Shown: positions 36,001 to 50,400 of the stretch, piece by piece | How positions within the stretch are numbered: position 1 is the stretch's first letter | How the letters are laid out: every line of letters begins with the position of its first letter | Source of the DNA: Lampris incognitus | Lineage: Eukaryota > Chordata > Actinopteri > Lampriformes > Lampridae | Length of the DNA stretch: 64,000 bases | Assembly: GCF_029633865.1 (NCBI RefSeq) | Contig: NC_079211.1 | Span: 2,216,946-2,280,945, forward strand | Reading direction: 5' to 3' | Program-made: the position numbers and the translations under genes | Notes under the pieces: model-generated | Database searches by the model: none | Told to the model about the DNA's origin: nothing | Seen by the model: the letters and a program-made list of their open reading frames with translations, nothing else

Positions 36001-39000
36001 TAGAAGAAAACATTTTAACTTTACATGTAGAAGAAAACATTTTAACTTTACATGTAGAAGAAAATATTTTAACTTTACATGTAGAAGAAAACATTTAACT
36101 TTACATGTAGAAGAAAATGTTTTAACTTTACATGTAGAAGAAAACATTTTAACTACGTGTAGAAGAAAACATTTTAAGACTTTACATGAAGAAAACATTT
36201 TAACTTTACATGAAGAAAACATTTTAACTTTATGTGTAGAAGAAAACATTTCAAGACTTTACATATAGAAGAAAACATTTCAAGACTTTACATATAGAAG
36301 AAAACATTTTAACTTGACATGTAGAAGAAAACATTTTAACTTTAAATGTAGAAGAAAACATTTTAACTTTACATGTAGAAGAAAACATTTTAACTTTACA
36401 TGTAGAAGAAAATATTTTAACTTTACACGTAGAAGAAAACATTTTAAATTTACATTTAGAAGAAAATATTTTAACTTTACATGTAGAAGAAAACAGTTTA
36501 TCTTTACATGTAGAAGAAAACATTTTAACTTTACATGTAGAAGAAAACATTTTAACTTTACATGTAGAAGAAAACGTTTTAAGACTTTACATGTAGAAGA
36601 AAACATTTTAAGACTTTAAACGTAGAAGAAAACATTTTAACTTTACGTGTAGAAGAAAATATTTTAAGATTTTACATATAGAAGACAACATTTTAACTTT
36701 ACATGTAGAAGAAAACATTTTAACTTTACATGTAGAAGAAAACATTTTAACTTTAAATGTAGAAGAAAACATTTTAACTTTACATGTAGAAGAAAACATT
36801 TCAAGACTTTACATATAGAAGACAACATTTTAAGTTTACATGTAGAAGAAAACATTTTAAGACTTTACATGTAGAAGAAAATATTTTAAGACTTTACATG
36901 TAGAAGAAAACATTTTAAGACTTTACATGAAGAAAACATTTTAACTTTACATGTAGAAGAAAACATTTTAACTTTACATGTAGAAGAAAATGTTTTAACT
37001 TTACATGTAGAAGAAAACATTTTAACTTTACGTGTAGAAGAAAACATTTTAAGACTTTACATGAAGAAAACATTTTAACTTTACATGAAGAAAACATTTT
37101 AACTTTATGTGTAGAAGAAAACATTTTAAGACTTTACATGTAGAAGAAAACATTTCAAAACTTTACATATAGAAGAAAACATTTTAACTTTACATGTAGA
37201 AGAAAACAGTTTAAGACTTTACATGTAGAAGAAAACATTTTAAGACTTTACATGTAAAAGAAAACATTTTAACTTTACATGTAGAAGAAAATATTTTAAG
37301 GCTTTACATCTGGAAGAAAACATTTTAACTTTACATGCAGAAGAAAACAGTTTAAGACTTTGCATGTAGAAGAAAACATTTTAACTTTAAATGTAGAAGA
37401 AAACATTTTAAGACTTTACATGTAGAAGAAAATATTTTAAGACTTTACATGTAGAAGAAAACATTTTAAGACTTTACATGTAGAAGAAAATATTTTAAGA
37501 CTTTACATATAGAAGAAAACATTTTAAGACTTTACATGTAAAAGAAAACATTTTAAAACTTTACATGTAGAAGAAAATATTTTAAGATTTTACATGTAGA
37601 AGAAACATTTTAACTTTACATGTAGAAGAAAACATTTTAACTTTACATGTAGAAGAAAACATTTTAACTTTACATGTAGAAGAAAACATTTTAACTTTAA
37701 ATGTAGAAGAAAATATCTTAAGGCTTTACATGTAGAAGAAAACAGTTTAAGACTTTACATGTAGAAGAAAACATTTTATCTTTACATGAAGAAGAAAATG
37801 TTTTAACTTTATATGTAGAAGAAAACATTTTAACTTTACGTGTAGAAGAAAACATTTTAAGACTTTACATGTAGAAGAAAACATTTTAAGACTTTGCATG
37901 TAGAAGAAAACATTTTAACTTTAAATGTAGAAGAAAACATTTTAAGACTTTACATGTAGAAGAAAATATTTTAAGACTTTACATGTAGAAGAAAACATTT
38001 TAAGACTTTACATGTAGAAGAAAATATTTTAAGACTTTACATATAGAAGAAAACATTTTAAGACTTTACATGTAAAAGAAAACATTTTAAAACTTTACAT
38101 GTAGAAGAAAATATTTTAAGATTTTACATGTAGAAGAAACATTTTAACTTTACATGTAGAAGAAAACATTTTAACTTTACATGTAGAAGAAAACATTTTA
38201 ACTTTACATGTAGAAGAAAACATTTTAACTTTAAATGTAGAAGAAAATATCTTAAGGCTTTACATGTAGAAGAAAACAGTTTAAGACTTTACATGTAGAA
38301 GAAAACATTTTATCTTTACATGAAGAAGAAAATGTTTTAACTTTATATGTAGAAGAAAACATTTTAACTTTACGTGTAGAAGAAAACATTTTAAGACTTT
38401 ACATGAAGAAAACATTTTAACTTTACATGAAGAAAACATTTTAACTTTGTGTAGAAGAAAACATTTTAAGACTTTACATGTAGAAGAAAACATTTCAAGA
38501 CTTTACATATAGAAGAAAACATTTTAACTTTACATGTAGAAGAAAACATTTTAAGACTTTAAACGTAGAAGAAAACATTTTAACTTTACGTGTAGAAGAA
38601 AATATTTTAAGATTTTACATATAGAAGACAACATTTTAACTTTACATGTAGAAGAAAACATTTCAAGACTTTACATTGTAGAAGAAAACATTTTAACTTT
38701 ACATGTAGAAGAAAACATTTTAACTTTAAATGTAGAAGAAAACATTTTAACTTTACATGTAGAAGAAAACATTTCAAGACTTTACATATAGAAGACAACA
38801 TTTTAAGTTTACATGTAGAAGAAAACATTTTAAGACTTTACATGTAGAAGAAAATATTTTAAGACTTTACATGTAGAAGAAAACATTTTAAGACTTTACA
38901 TGAAGAAAACATTTTAACTTTACATGTAGAAGAAAACATTTTAACTTTACATGTAGAAGAAAATGTTTTAACTTTACATGTAGAAGAAAACATTTTAACT

Positions 39001-42000
39001 TTACGTGTAGAAGAAAACATTTTAAGACTTTACATGAAGAAAACATTTTAACTTTACATGACGAAAACATTTTAACTTTATGTGTAGAAGAAAACATTTT
39101 AAGACTTTACATGTAGAAGAAAACATTTCAAAACTTTACATATAGAAGAAAACATTTTAACTTTACATGTAGAAGAAAACAGTTTAAGACTTTACATGTA
39201 GAAGAAAACATTTTAAGACTTTACATGTAAAAGAAAACATTTTAACTTTACATGTAGAAGAAAATATTTTAAGGCTTTACATCTGGAAGAAAACATTTTA
39301 ACTTTACATGCAGAAGAAAACAGTTTAAGACTTTAAATGTAGAAGAAAACATTTTAACTTTACATGTAGAAGAAAACATTTTAACTTTAAATGTAGAAGA
39401 AAATATTTTAAGACTTTACATGTAGAAGAAAACATTTTAACTTTACATGAAGAAAACATTTTAACTGTACATGTAGAAGAAAACATTTTAACTTTACATG
39501 CAGAAGAAAACAGTTTAAGACTTTAAATGTAGAAGAAAACATTTTAACTTTACATGTAGAAGAAAACATTTTAACTTTACATGTAGAAGAAAACATTTTA
39601 AGACTTTGCATGTAGAAGAAAACATTTTAACTTTAAATGTAGAAGAAAACATTTTAAGACTTTACATGTAGAAGAAAATATTTTAAGACTTTACATGTAG
39701 AAGAAAACATTTTAAGACTTTACATGTAGAAGAAAATATTTTAAGACTTTACATATAGAAGAAAACATTTTAAGACTTTACATGTAAAAGAAAACATTTT
39801 AAAACTTTACATGTAGAAGAAAATATTTTAAGATTTTACATGTAGAAGAAAACATTTTAACTTTACATGTAGAAGAAAACATTTTAACTTTAAATGTAGA
39901 ACAAAACATTTTAAGACTTTGCATGTAGAAGAAAACATTTTAACTTTAAATGTAGAAGAAAACATTTTAAGACTTTACATGTAGAAGAAAATATTTTAAG
40001 ACTTTACATGTAGAAGAAAACATTTTAACTTTACATGAAGAAAACATTTTAACTGTACATGCAGAAGAAAACAGTTTAAGACTTTAAATGTAGAAGAAAA
40101 CATTTTAACTTTACATGTAGAAGAAAACATTTTAACTTTACATGTAGAAGAAAACATTTTAAGACTTTGCATGTAGAAGAAAACATTTTAACTTTAAATG
40201 TAGAAGAAAACATTTTAAGACTTTACATGTAGAAGAAAATATTTTAAGACTTTACATGTAGAAGAAAACATTTTAAGACTTTACATGTAGAAGAAAATAT
40301 TTTAAGACTTTACATATAGAAGAAAACATTTTAAGACTTTACATGTAAAAGAAAACATTTTAAAACTTTACATGTAGAAGAAAATATTTTAAGATTTTAC
40401 ATGTAGAAGAAAACATTTTAACTTTACATGTAGAAGAAAACATTTTAACTTTACATGTAGAAGAAAACATTTTAACTTTACATGTAGAAGAAAACATTTT
40501 AACTTTAAATGTGGAAGAAAATATTTTAAGACTTTACATGTAGAAGAAAACATTTTAAGACTTTACATGTAGAAGAAAATATTTTAAGACTTTACATATA
40601 GAAGAAAACATTTTAAGACTTTACATGTAAAAGAAAACATTTTAAAACTTTACATGTAGAAGAAAATATTTTAAGATTTTACATGTAGAAGAAAACATTT
40701 TAACTTTACATGTAGAAGAAAACATTTTAACTTTACATGTAGAAGAAAACATTTTAACTTTACATGTAGAAGAAAACATTTTAACTTTAAATGTGGAAGA
40801 AAATATCTTAAGGCTTTACATGTAGAAGAAAACATTTTAACTTTACATGCAGAAGAAAACAGTTTAAGACTTTAAATGTAGAAGAAAACATTTTAACTTT
40901 AAATGTAGAAGAAAACATTTTAAGACTTTGCATGAAGAAAACATTTTAACTTTACATGAAGAAAACATTTTAACTTTATGTGTAGAAGAAAACATTTTAA
41001 GACTTTACATGTAGAAGAAAACATTTCAAGACTTTACATATAGAAGAAAACATTTTAACTTGACATGTAGAAAACATTTTAACTTTAAATGTAGAAGAAA
41101 ACATTTTAACTTTACATGTAGAAGAAAACATTTTAACTTTACATGTAGAAGAAAATATTTTAACTTTACATGTAGAAGAAAATATTTTAAGACTTTACAT
41201 GCAGAAGAAAATATTTTAACTTTACATGTAGAAGAAAATATTTTAACTTTACACGTAGAAGAAAACATTTTAAATTTACATGTAGAAGAAAATATTTTAA
41301 CTTTACATGTAGAAGAAAACAGTTTATCTTTACATGTAGAAGAAAACATTTTAACTTTACGTGTAGAAGAAAACATTTTAACTTTACATGTAGAAGAAAA
41401 CGTTTTAAGACTTTACATGTAGAAGAAAACATTTTAAGACTTTAAACGTAGAAGAAAACATTTTAACTTTACGTGTAGAAGAAAATATTTTAAGATTTTA
41501 CATATAGAAGACAACATTTTAACTTTACATGTAGAAGAAAACATTTCAAGACTTTACATGTAGAAGAAAACATTTTAACTTTACATGTAGAAGAAAACAT
41601 TTTAACTTTAAATGTAGAAGAAAACATTTTAACTTTACATGTAGAAGAAAACATTTCAAGACTTTACATATAGAAGACAACATTTTAAGTTTACATGTAG
41701 AAGAAAACATTTTAACTTTACATGTAGAAGAAAACATTTTAACTTTAAATGTAGAAGAAAATATCTTAAGGCTTTACATGTAGAAGAAAACATTTTAACT
41801 TTACATGCAGAAGAAAACAGTTTAAGACTTTAAATGTAGAAGAAAACATTTTAACTTTACATGTAGAAGAAAACATTTTAACTTTAAATGTAGAAGAAAA
41901 CATTTTAAGACTTTGCATGAAGAAAACATTTTAACTTTACATGAAGAAAACATTTTAACTTTATGTGTAGAAGAAAACATTTTAAGACTTTACATGTAGA

Positions 42001-45000
42001 AGAAAACATTTCAAGACTTTACATATAGAAGAAAACATTTTAACTTTACATGTAGAAGAAAACAGTTTAAGACTTTACATGTAGAAGAAAACATTTTAAC
42101 TTTACATGTAGAAGAAAACATTTTAACTTTAAATGCAGAAGAAAACATTTTAAGACTTTACATGTAGAAGAAAATATTTTAAGACTTTACATGTAGAAGA
42201 AAACATTTTAAGACTTTACATGTAGAAGAAAATATTTTAAGACTTTACATGTAGAAGAAAACATTTTAAGACTTTACATGTAAAAGAAAACATTTTAAGA
42301 TTTTACATGTAGAAGAAAATATTTTAAGATTTTACATGTAGAAGAAACATTTTAACTTTACATGTAGAAGAAAACATTTTAACTTTACATGTAGAAGAAA
42401 ACATTTTAACTTTACATGTAGAAGAAAACATTTTAACTTTAAATGTAGAAGAAAATATCTTAAGGCTTTACATGTAGAAGAAAACAGTTTAAGACTTTAC
42501 ATGTAGAAGAAAACATTTTATCTTTACATGAAGAAGAAAATGTTTTAACTTTATATGTAGAAGAAAACATTTTAACTTTACGTGTAGAAGAAAACATTTT
42601 AAGACTTTACATGTAGAAGAAAACATTTTAAGACTTTGCATGTAGAAGAAAACATTTTAACTTTAAATGTAGAAGAAAACATTTTAAGACTTTACATGTA
42701 GAAGAAAATATTTTAAGACTTTACATGTAGAAGAAAACATTTTAAGACTTTACATGTAGAAGAAAATATTTTAAGACTTTACATATAGAAGAAAACATTT
42801 TAAGACTTTACATGTAAAAGAAAACATTTTAAAACTTTACATGTAGAAGAAAATATTTTAAGATTTTACATGTAGAAGAAACATTTTAACTTTACATGTA
42901 GAAGAAAACATTTTAACTTTACATGTAGAAGAAAACATTTTAACTTTACATGTAGAAGAAAACATTTTAACTTTAAATGTAGAAGAAAATATCTTAAGGC
43001 TTTACATGTAGAAGAAAACAGTTTAAGACTTTACATGTAGAAGAAAACATTTTATCTTTACATGAAGAAGAAAATGTTTTAACTTTATATGTAGAAGAAA
43101 ACATTTTAACTTTACGTGTAGAAGAAAACATTTTAAGACTTTACATGAAGAAAACATTTTAACTTTACATGAAGAAAACATTTTAACTTTGTGTAGAAGA
43201 AAACATTTTAAGACTTTACATGTAGAAGAAAACATTTCAAGACTTTACATATAGAAGAAAACATTTTAACTTTACATGTAGAAGAAAACATTTTAAGACT
43301 TTAAACGTAGAAGAAAACATTTTAACTTTACGTGTAGAAGAAAATATTTTAAGATTTTACATATAGAAGACAACATTTTAACTTTACATGTAGAAGAAAA
43401 CATTTCAAGACTTTACATTGTAGAAGAAAACATTTTAACTTTACATGTAGAAGAAAACATTTTAACTTTAAATGTAGAAGAAAACATTTTAACTTTACAT
43501 GTAGAAGAAAACATTTCAAGACTTTACATATAGAAGACAACATTTTAAGTTTACATGTAGAAGAAAACATTTTAAGACTTTACATGTAGAAGAAAATATT
43601 TTAAGACTTTACATGTAGAAGAAAACATTTTAAGACTTTACATGAAGAAAACATTTTAACTTTACATGTAGAAGAAAACATTTTAACTTTACATGTAGAA
43701 GAAAATGTTTTAACTTTACATGTAGAAGAAAACATTTTAACTTTACGTGTAGAAGAAAACATTTTAAGACTTTACATGAAGAAAACATTTTAACTTTACA
43801 TGACGAAAACATTTTAACTTTATGTGTAGAAGAAAACATTTTAAGACTTTACATGTAGAAGAAAACATTTCAAAACTTTACATATAGAAGAAAACATTTT
43901 AACTTTACATGTAGAAGAAAACAGTTTAAGACTTTACATGTAGAAGAAAACATTTTAAGACTTTACATGTAAAAGAAAACATTTTAACTTTACATGTAGA
44001 AGAAAATATTTTAAGGCTTTACATCTGGAAGAAAACATTTTAACTTTACATGCAGAAGAAAACAGTTTAAGACTTTAAATGTAGAAGAAAACATTTTAAC
44101 TTTACATGTAGAAGAAAACATTTTAACTTTAAATGTAGAAGAAAATATTTTAAGACTTTACATGTAGAAGAAAACATTTTAACTTTACATGAAGAAAACA
44201 TTTTAACTGTACATGTAGAAGAAAACATTTTAACTTTACATGCAGAAGAAAACAGTTTAAGACTTTAAATGTAGAAGAAAACATTTTAACTTTACATGTA
44301 GAAGAAAACATTTTAACTTTACATGTAGAAGAAAACATTTTAAGACTTTGCATGTAGAAGAAAACATTTTAACTTTAAATGTAGAAGAAAACATTTTAAG
44401 ACTTTACATGTAGAAGAAAATATTTTAAGACTTTACATGTAGAAGAAAACATTTTAAGACTTTACATGTAGAAGAAAATATTTTAAGACTTTACATATAG
44501 AAGAAAACATTTTAAGACTTTACATGTAAAAGAAAACATTTTAAAACTTTACATGTAGAAGAAAATATTTTAAGATTTTACATGTAGAAGAAAACATTTT
44601 AACTTTACATGTAGAAGAAAACATTTTAACTTTAAATGTAGAACAAAACATTTTAAGACTTTGCATGTAGAAGAAAACATTTTAACTTTAAATGTAGAAG
44701 AAAACATTTTAAGACTTTACATGTAGAAGAAAATATTTTAAGACTTTACATGTAGAAGAAAACATTTTAACTTTACATGAAGAAAACATTTTAACTGTAC
44801 ATGCAGAAGAAAACAGTTTAAGACTTTAAATGTAGAAGAAAACATTTTAACTTTACATGTAGAAGAAAACATTTTAACTTTACATGTAGAAGAAAACATT
44901 TTAAGACTTTGCATGTAGAAGAAAACATTTTAACTTTAAATGTAGAAGAAAACATTTTAAGACTTTACATGTAGAAGAAAATATTTTAAGACTTTACATG

Positions 45001-47474
45001 TAGAAGAAAACATTTTAAGACTTTACATGTAGAAGAAAATATTTTAAGACTTTACATATAGAAGAAAACATTTTAAGACTTTACATGTAAAAGAAAACAT
45101 TTTAAAACTTTACATGTAGAAGAAAATATTTTAAGATTTTACATGTAGAAGAAAACATTTTAACTTTACATGTAGAAGAAAACATTTTAACTTTACATGT
45201 AGAAGAAAACATTTTAACTTTACATGTAGAAGAAAACATTTTAACTTTAAATGTGGAAGAAAATATTTTAAGACTTTACATGTAGAAGAAAACATTTTAA
45301 GACTTTACATGTAGAAGAAAATATTTTAAGACTTTACATATAGAAGAAAACATTTTAAGACTTTACATGTAAAAGAAAACATTTTAAAACTTTACATGTA
45401 GAAGAAAATATTTTAAGATTTTACATGTAGAAGAAAACATTTTAACTTTACATGTAGAAGAAAACATTTTAACTTTACATGTAGAAGAAAACATTTTAAC
45501 TTTACATGTAGAAGAAAACATTTTAACTTTAAATGTGGAAGAAAATATCTTAAGGCTTTACATGTAGAAGAAAACATTTTAACTTTACATGCAGAAGAAA
45601 ACAGTTTAAGACTTTAAATGTAGAAGAAAACATTTTAACTTTAAATGTAGAAGAAAACATTTTAAGACTTTGCATGAAGAAAACATTTTAACTTTACATG
45701 AAGAAAACATTTTAACTTTATGTGTAGAAGAAAACATTTTAAGACTTTACATGTAGAAGAAAACATTTCAAGACTTTACATATAGAAGAAAACATTTTAA
45801 CTTGACATGTAGAAAACATTTTAACTTTAAATGTAGAAGAAAACATTTTAACTTTACATGTAGAAGAAAACATTTTAACTTTACATGTAGAAGAAAATAT
45901 TTTAACTTTACATGTAGAAGAAAATATTTTAAGACTTTACATGCAGAAGAAAATATTTTAACTTTACATGTAGAAGAAAATATTTTAACTTTACACGTAG
46001 AAGAAAACATTTTAAATTTACATGTAGAAGAAAATATTTTAACTTTACATGTAGAAGAAAACAGTTTATCTTTACATGTAGAAGAAAACATTTTAACTTT
46101 ACGTGTAGAAGAAAACATTTTAACTTTACATGTAGAAGAAAACGTTTTAAGACTTTACATGTAGAAGAAAACATTTTAAGACTTTAAACGTAGAAGAAAA
46201 CATTTTAACTTTACGTGTAGAAGAAAATATTTTAAGATTTTACATATAGAAGACAACATTTTAACTTTACATGTAGAAGAAAACATTTCAAGACTTTACA
46301 TGTAGAAGAAAACATTTTAACTTTACATGTAGAAGAAAACATTTTAACTTTAAATGTAGAAGAAAACATTTTAACTTTACATGTAGAAGAAAACATTTCA
46401 AGACTTTACATATAGAAGACAACATTTTAAGTTTACATGTAGAAGAAAACATTTTAACTTTACATGTAGAAGAAAACATTTTAACTTTAAATGTAGAAGA
46501 AAATATCTTAAGGCTTTACATGTAGAAGAAAACATTTTAACTTTACATGCAGAAGAAAACAGTTTAAGACTTTAAATGTAGAAGAAAACATTTTAACTTT
46601 ACATGTAGAAGAAAACATTTTAACTTTAAATGTAGAAGAAAACATTTTAAGACTTTGCATGAAGAAAACATTTTAACTTTACATGAAGAAAACATTTTAA
46701 CTTTATGTGTAGAAGAAAACATTTTAAGACTTTACATGTAGAAGAAAACATTTCAAGACTTTACATATAGAAGAAAACATTTTAACTTTACATGTAGAAG
46801 AAAACAGTTTAAGACTTTACATGTAGAAGAAAACATTTTAACTTTACATGTAGAAGAAAACATTTTAACTTTAAATGCAGAAGAAAACATTTTAAGACTT
46901 TACATGTAGAAGAAAATATTTTAAGACTTTACATGTAGAAGAAAACATTTTAAGACTTTACATGTAGAAGAAAATATTTTAAGACTTTACATGTAGAAGA
47001 AAACATTTTAAGACTTTACATGTAAAAGAAAACATTTTAACTTTACATGTAGAAGAAAACATTTTAACTTTACATGTAGAAGAAAATATTTTAACTTTAC
47101 ATGTAGAAAAAAACATTTTAACTTTACATGTAGAAGAAAATGTTTTAACTTTACATGTAGAAGAAAACATTTTAACTTTACGTGTAGAAGAAAACATTTT
47201 AAGACTACATGAAGAAAACATTTTAACTTTACATGAAGAAAACATTTTAACTTTATGTGTAGAAGAAAACATTTTAAGACTTTACATGTAGAAGAAAACA
47301 TTTCAAGACTTTACATATAGAAGAAAACATTTTAACTTGACATGTAGAAGAAAACATTTTAACTTTAAATGTGGAAGAAAACATTTTAACTTTACATGTA
47401 GAAGAAAACATTTTAACTTTAAATGTAGAAGAACACATTTTAAGACTTTACGTGTAGAAGAAAATTTTTTAACA
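33053..47474. repeat. Satellite C: AT-rich 27/29/24-bp units, about 500 copies
   Basis: The 27-bp unit is AACTTTACATGTAGAAGAAA plus ACATTTT. A 29-bp class starts AAGACTTTACATG, and a 24-bp class lacks TAG (CATGAAGAAAAC). Classes alternate in patterned blocks. Substitutions such as ACGTGTAG, ACATATAG and AAATGTAG mark sub-blocks. Two near-identical copies of a 4,742-bp block fill roughly 37.5-47.0 kb. The Lys/Cys/Phe/Ser-rich frames on the minus strand are repeat by-products. Confidence 0.98.
37550..47035. repeat. 4,742-bp head-to-tail duplication within satellite C
   Basis: Landmarks recur at an offset of exactly 4,742 bp with no visible difference: 38281 and 43023, 38607 and 43349, 39408 and 44150, 41026 and 45768, 41546 and 46288. 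Similarity ends near 42293 and 47035. A smaller 534-bp repeat is nested inside (37585 and 38119). Confidence 0.88.
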
Positions 47475-50400
47475 CACAGCCCACAACAGTACAACACACA
47501 GCCCACAGCAGTACAACACACAGCCCACAGCAGTACAACACACAGCCCACAGCAGTACAACACAGCCCACAGCAGTACAACACACAGCCCACAACAGTAC
47601 AACACACAGCCCACAGCAGTACAACACACAGCCCACAACAGTACAACACGCAGCCCATAACAGTACAACACACAGCCCACATCAGTACAACACACAGCCC
47701 ACAGCAGTACAACACACAGCCCACAACAGTACAACACACAGCCCACAGCAGTACAACACGCAGCCCACAACAGTACAACACACAGCCCACATCAGTACAA
47801 CACACAGCCCATAACAGTACAACACACAGCTAATAACAGTACAACACACAGCCCACAGCAGTACAACACACAGCCCACAACAGTACAACACGCAGCCCAT
47901 AACAGTACAACACACAGCCCACAACAGTACAACATACAACCCACAGCAGTACAACACACAGCCCACAACAGCACAACACAACAGCCCACAACACACAGCC
48001 CATAACAGTACAACACACAGCTAATAACAGTACAACACACAGCCCACAGCAGTACAACACACAGCCCACAGCAGTACAACACACAGCCCACAGCAGTACA
48101 ACACACAGACCACAACAGTACAACACACAGCCCACATCAGTACAACACACAGCCCATAACAGTACAACACACAGCTAATAACAGTACAACACACAGCCCA
48201 CAACAGTACAACACACAACCCACAACAGTACAACACACAGCCCACAACAGTACGAAACACAGCCTACAACAGTACAACACAAAGCCCACAGAAGTGCAAC
48301 ACACAGCCCACAACAGTACAACACACAGCCTACAACAGTACAACACACAGCCTACAACAGTACAACACACAGCCTACAACAGTACAAAACACAGCCTACA
48401 ACAGTACAACACAAAGCCCACAGAAGTGCAACACACAGCCCACAACAGTACAACACAAAGCCCACAGAAGTGCAACACACAGCCCACAACAGTACAACAC
48501 ACAGCCCATAACAGTACAACACACAGCTAATAACAGTAAAACACACAGCTAATAACAGTACAACACACAGCCCACAACAGTACAACACACAACCCACAGC
48601 AGTCCAACACACAACCCACAGCAGTACAACACACAGCCCACAACAGTACAACACACAGCCCACAACAGTACAACACACAGCCCACAGCAGTACAACACAC
48701 AACCCACAGCAGTACAACACACAGCCCACAGCAGTACAACACACAACCCACAGCAGTACAACACACAACCCACAGCAGTACAACACACAGCCCGCAGCAG
48801 TACAACACACAACCCACAGCAGTACAACACACAACCCACAGCAGTACAACACAAAGCCCACAGAAGTGCAACACACAGCCCACAACAGTACAACACACAG
48901 CCCATAACAGTACAACACACAGCTAATAACAGTACAACACACAGCCCACAGCAGTACAACACACAGCCCACAGCAGTACAACACACAGCCCACAACAGTA
49001 CAAAACACAGCTAATAACAGTACAACACACAGCCCACAACAGTACAACACACAACCCACAGCAGTACAACACACAACCCACAGCAGTACAACACACAGCC
49101 CACAACAGTACAACACACAGCCCACAACAGTACAACACACAGCCCACAGCAGTACAACACACAGCCCATAGCAGTACAACACACAGCCCACAACAGTACA
49201 ACACACAGCCCACAACAGTACAACACACAGCCCACAACAGTACAACACACAGCCCACAGCAGTACAACACACAGCCCATAGCAGTACAACACACAGCCCA
49301 CAACAGTACAACACACAGACCACAGCAGTACAACACACAGCTAATAACAGTACAACACACCGCCCACAACAGTACAACACACAGCCCACAGCAGTACAAC
49401 ACACAGCCCACAACAGTACAACACACAGCCCACAGCAGTACAACACACAGCCCACAGCAGTACAACACACAACCCACAGCAGTACAACACACAACCCACA
49501 GCAGTACAACACACAGCCCACAGCAGTACAACACACAACCCACAGCAGTACAACACACAACCCACAGCAGTACAACACAAAGCCCACAGAAGTGCAACAC
49601 ACAGCCCACAACAGTACAACACACAGCCCATAACAGTACAACACACAGCTAATAACAGTACAACACACAGCCCACAGCAGTACAACACACAGCCCACAGC
49701 AGTACAACACACAGCCCACAGCAGTACAACACACAGCCCACAACAGTACAACACACAGCCCATAACAGTACAACACACAGCCCACAACAGTACAACACAC
49801 AGCCGATAACAGTAAAACACACAGCCCACAACAGTACAACACACAGCCCATAACAGTACAACACACAGCTAATAACAGTACAACACACAGCCCACAACAG
49901 TACAACACACAGCCCACAGCAGTACAACACACAGCCCACAACAGTACAACACACAGCTAATAACAGTACAACACACAGCCCACAACAGTACAACACACAG
50001 CCCACAGCAGTACAACACACAGCCCACAACAGTACAACACACAGCTAATAACAGTACAACACACAGCCCACAACAGTACAACACACAACCCACAGCAGTA
50101 CAACACACAGCCCACAACAGTACAACACACAGACCACAGCAGTACAACACACAGCTAATAACAGTACAACACACAGCCCACAACAGTACAACACACAGCT
50201 AATAACAGTACAACACACAGCCCACAACAGTACAACACACAGCCCACAACAGTACAACACACAGCCCACAGCAGTACAACACACAACCCACAGCAGTACA
50301 ACACACAACCCACAGCAGTACAACACACCGCCCACAACAGTACAACACACAGCCCACAGCAGTACAACACACAGCCCACAACAGTACAACACACAGCCCA

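Noticed and set aside
33053..47474. Cys/Phe/Lys-rich frames in satellite C
   Set aside because: They follow the 27-bp (nine-codon) unit and end wherever a 29-bp unit shifts frame.
48352..49941. 529-codon minus-strand ORF as a membrane protein gene
   Set aside because: It is fully explained by a stop-free 66-bp super-unit of the 22-bp array.
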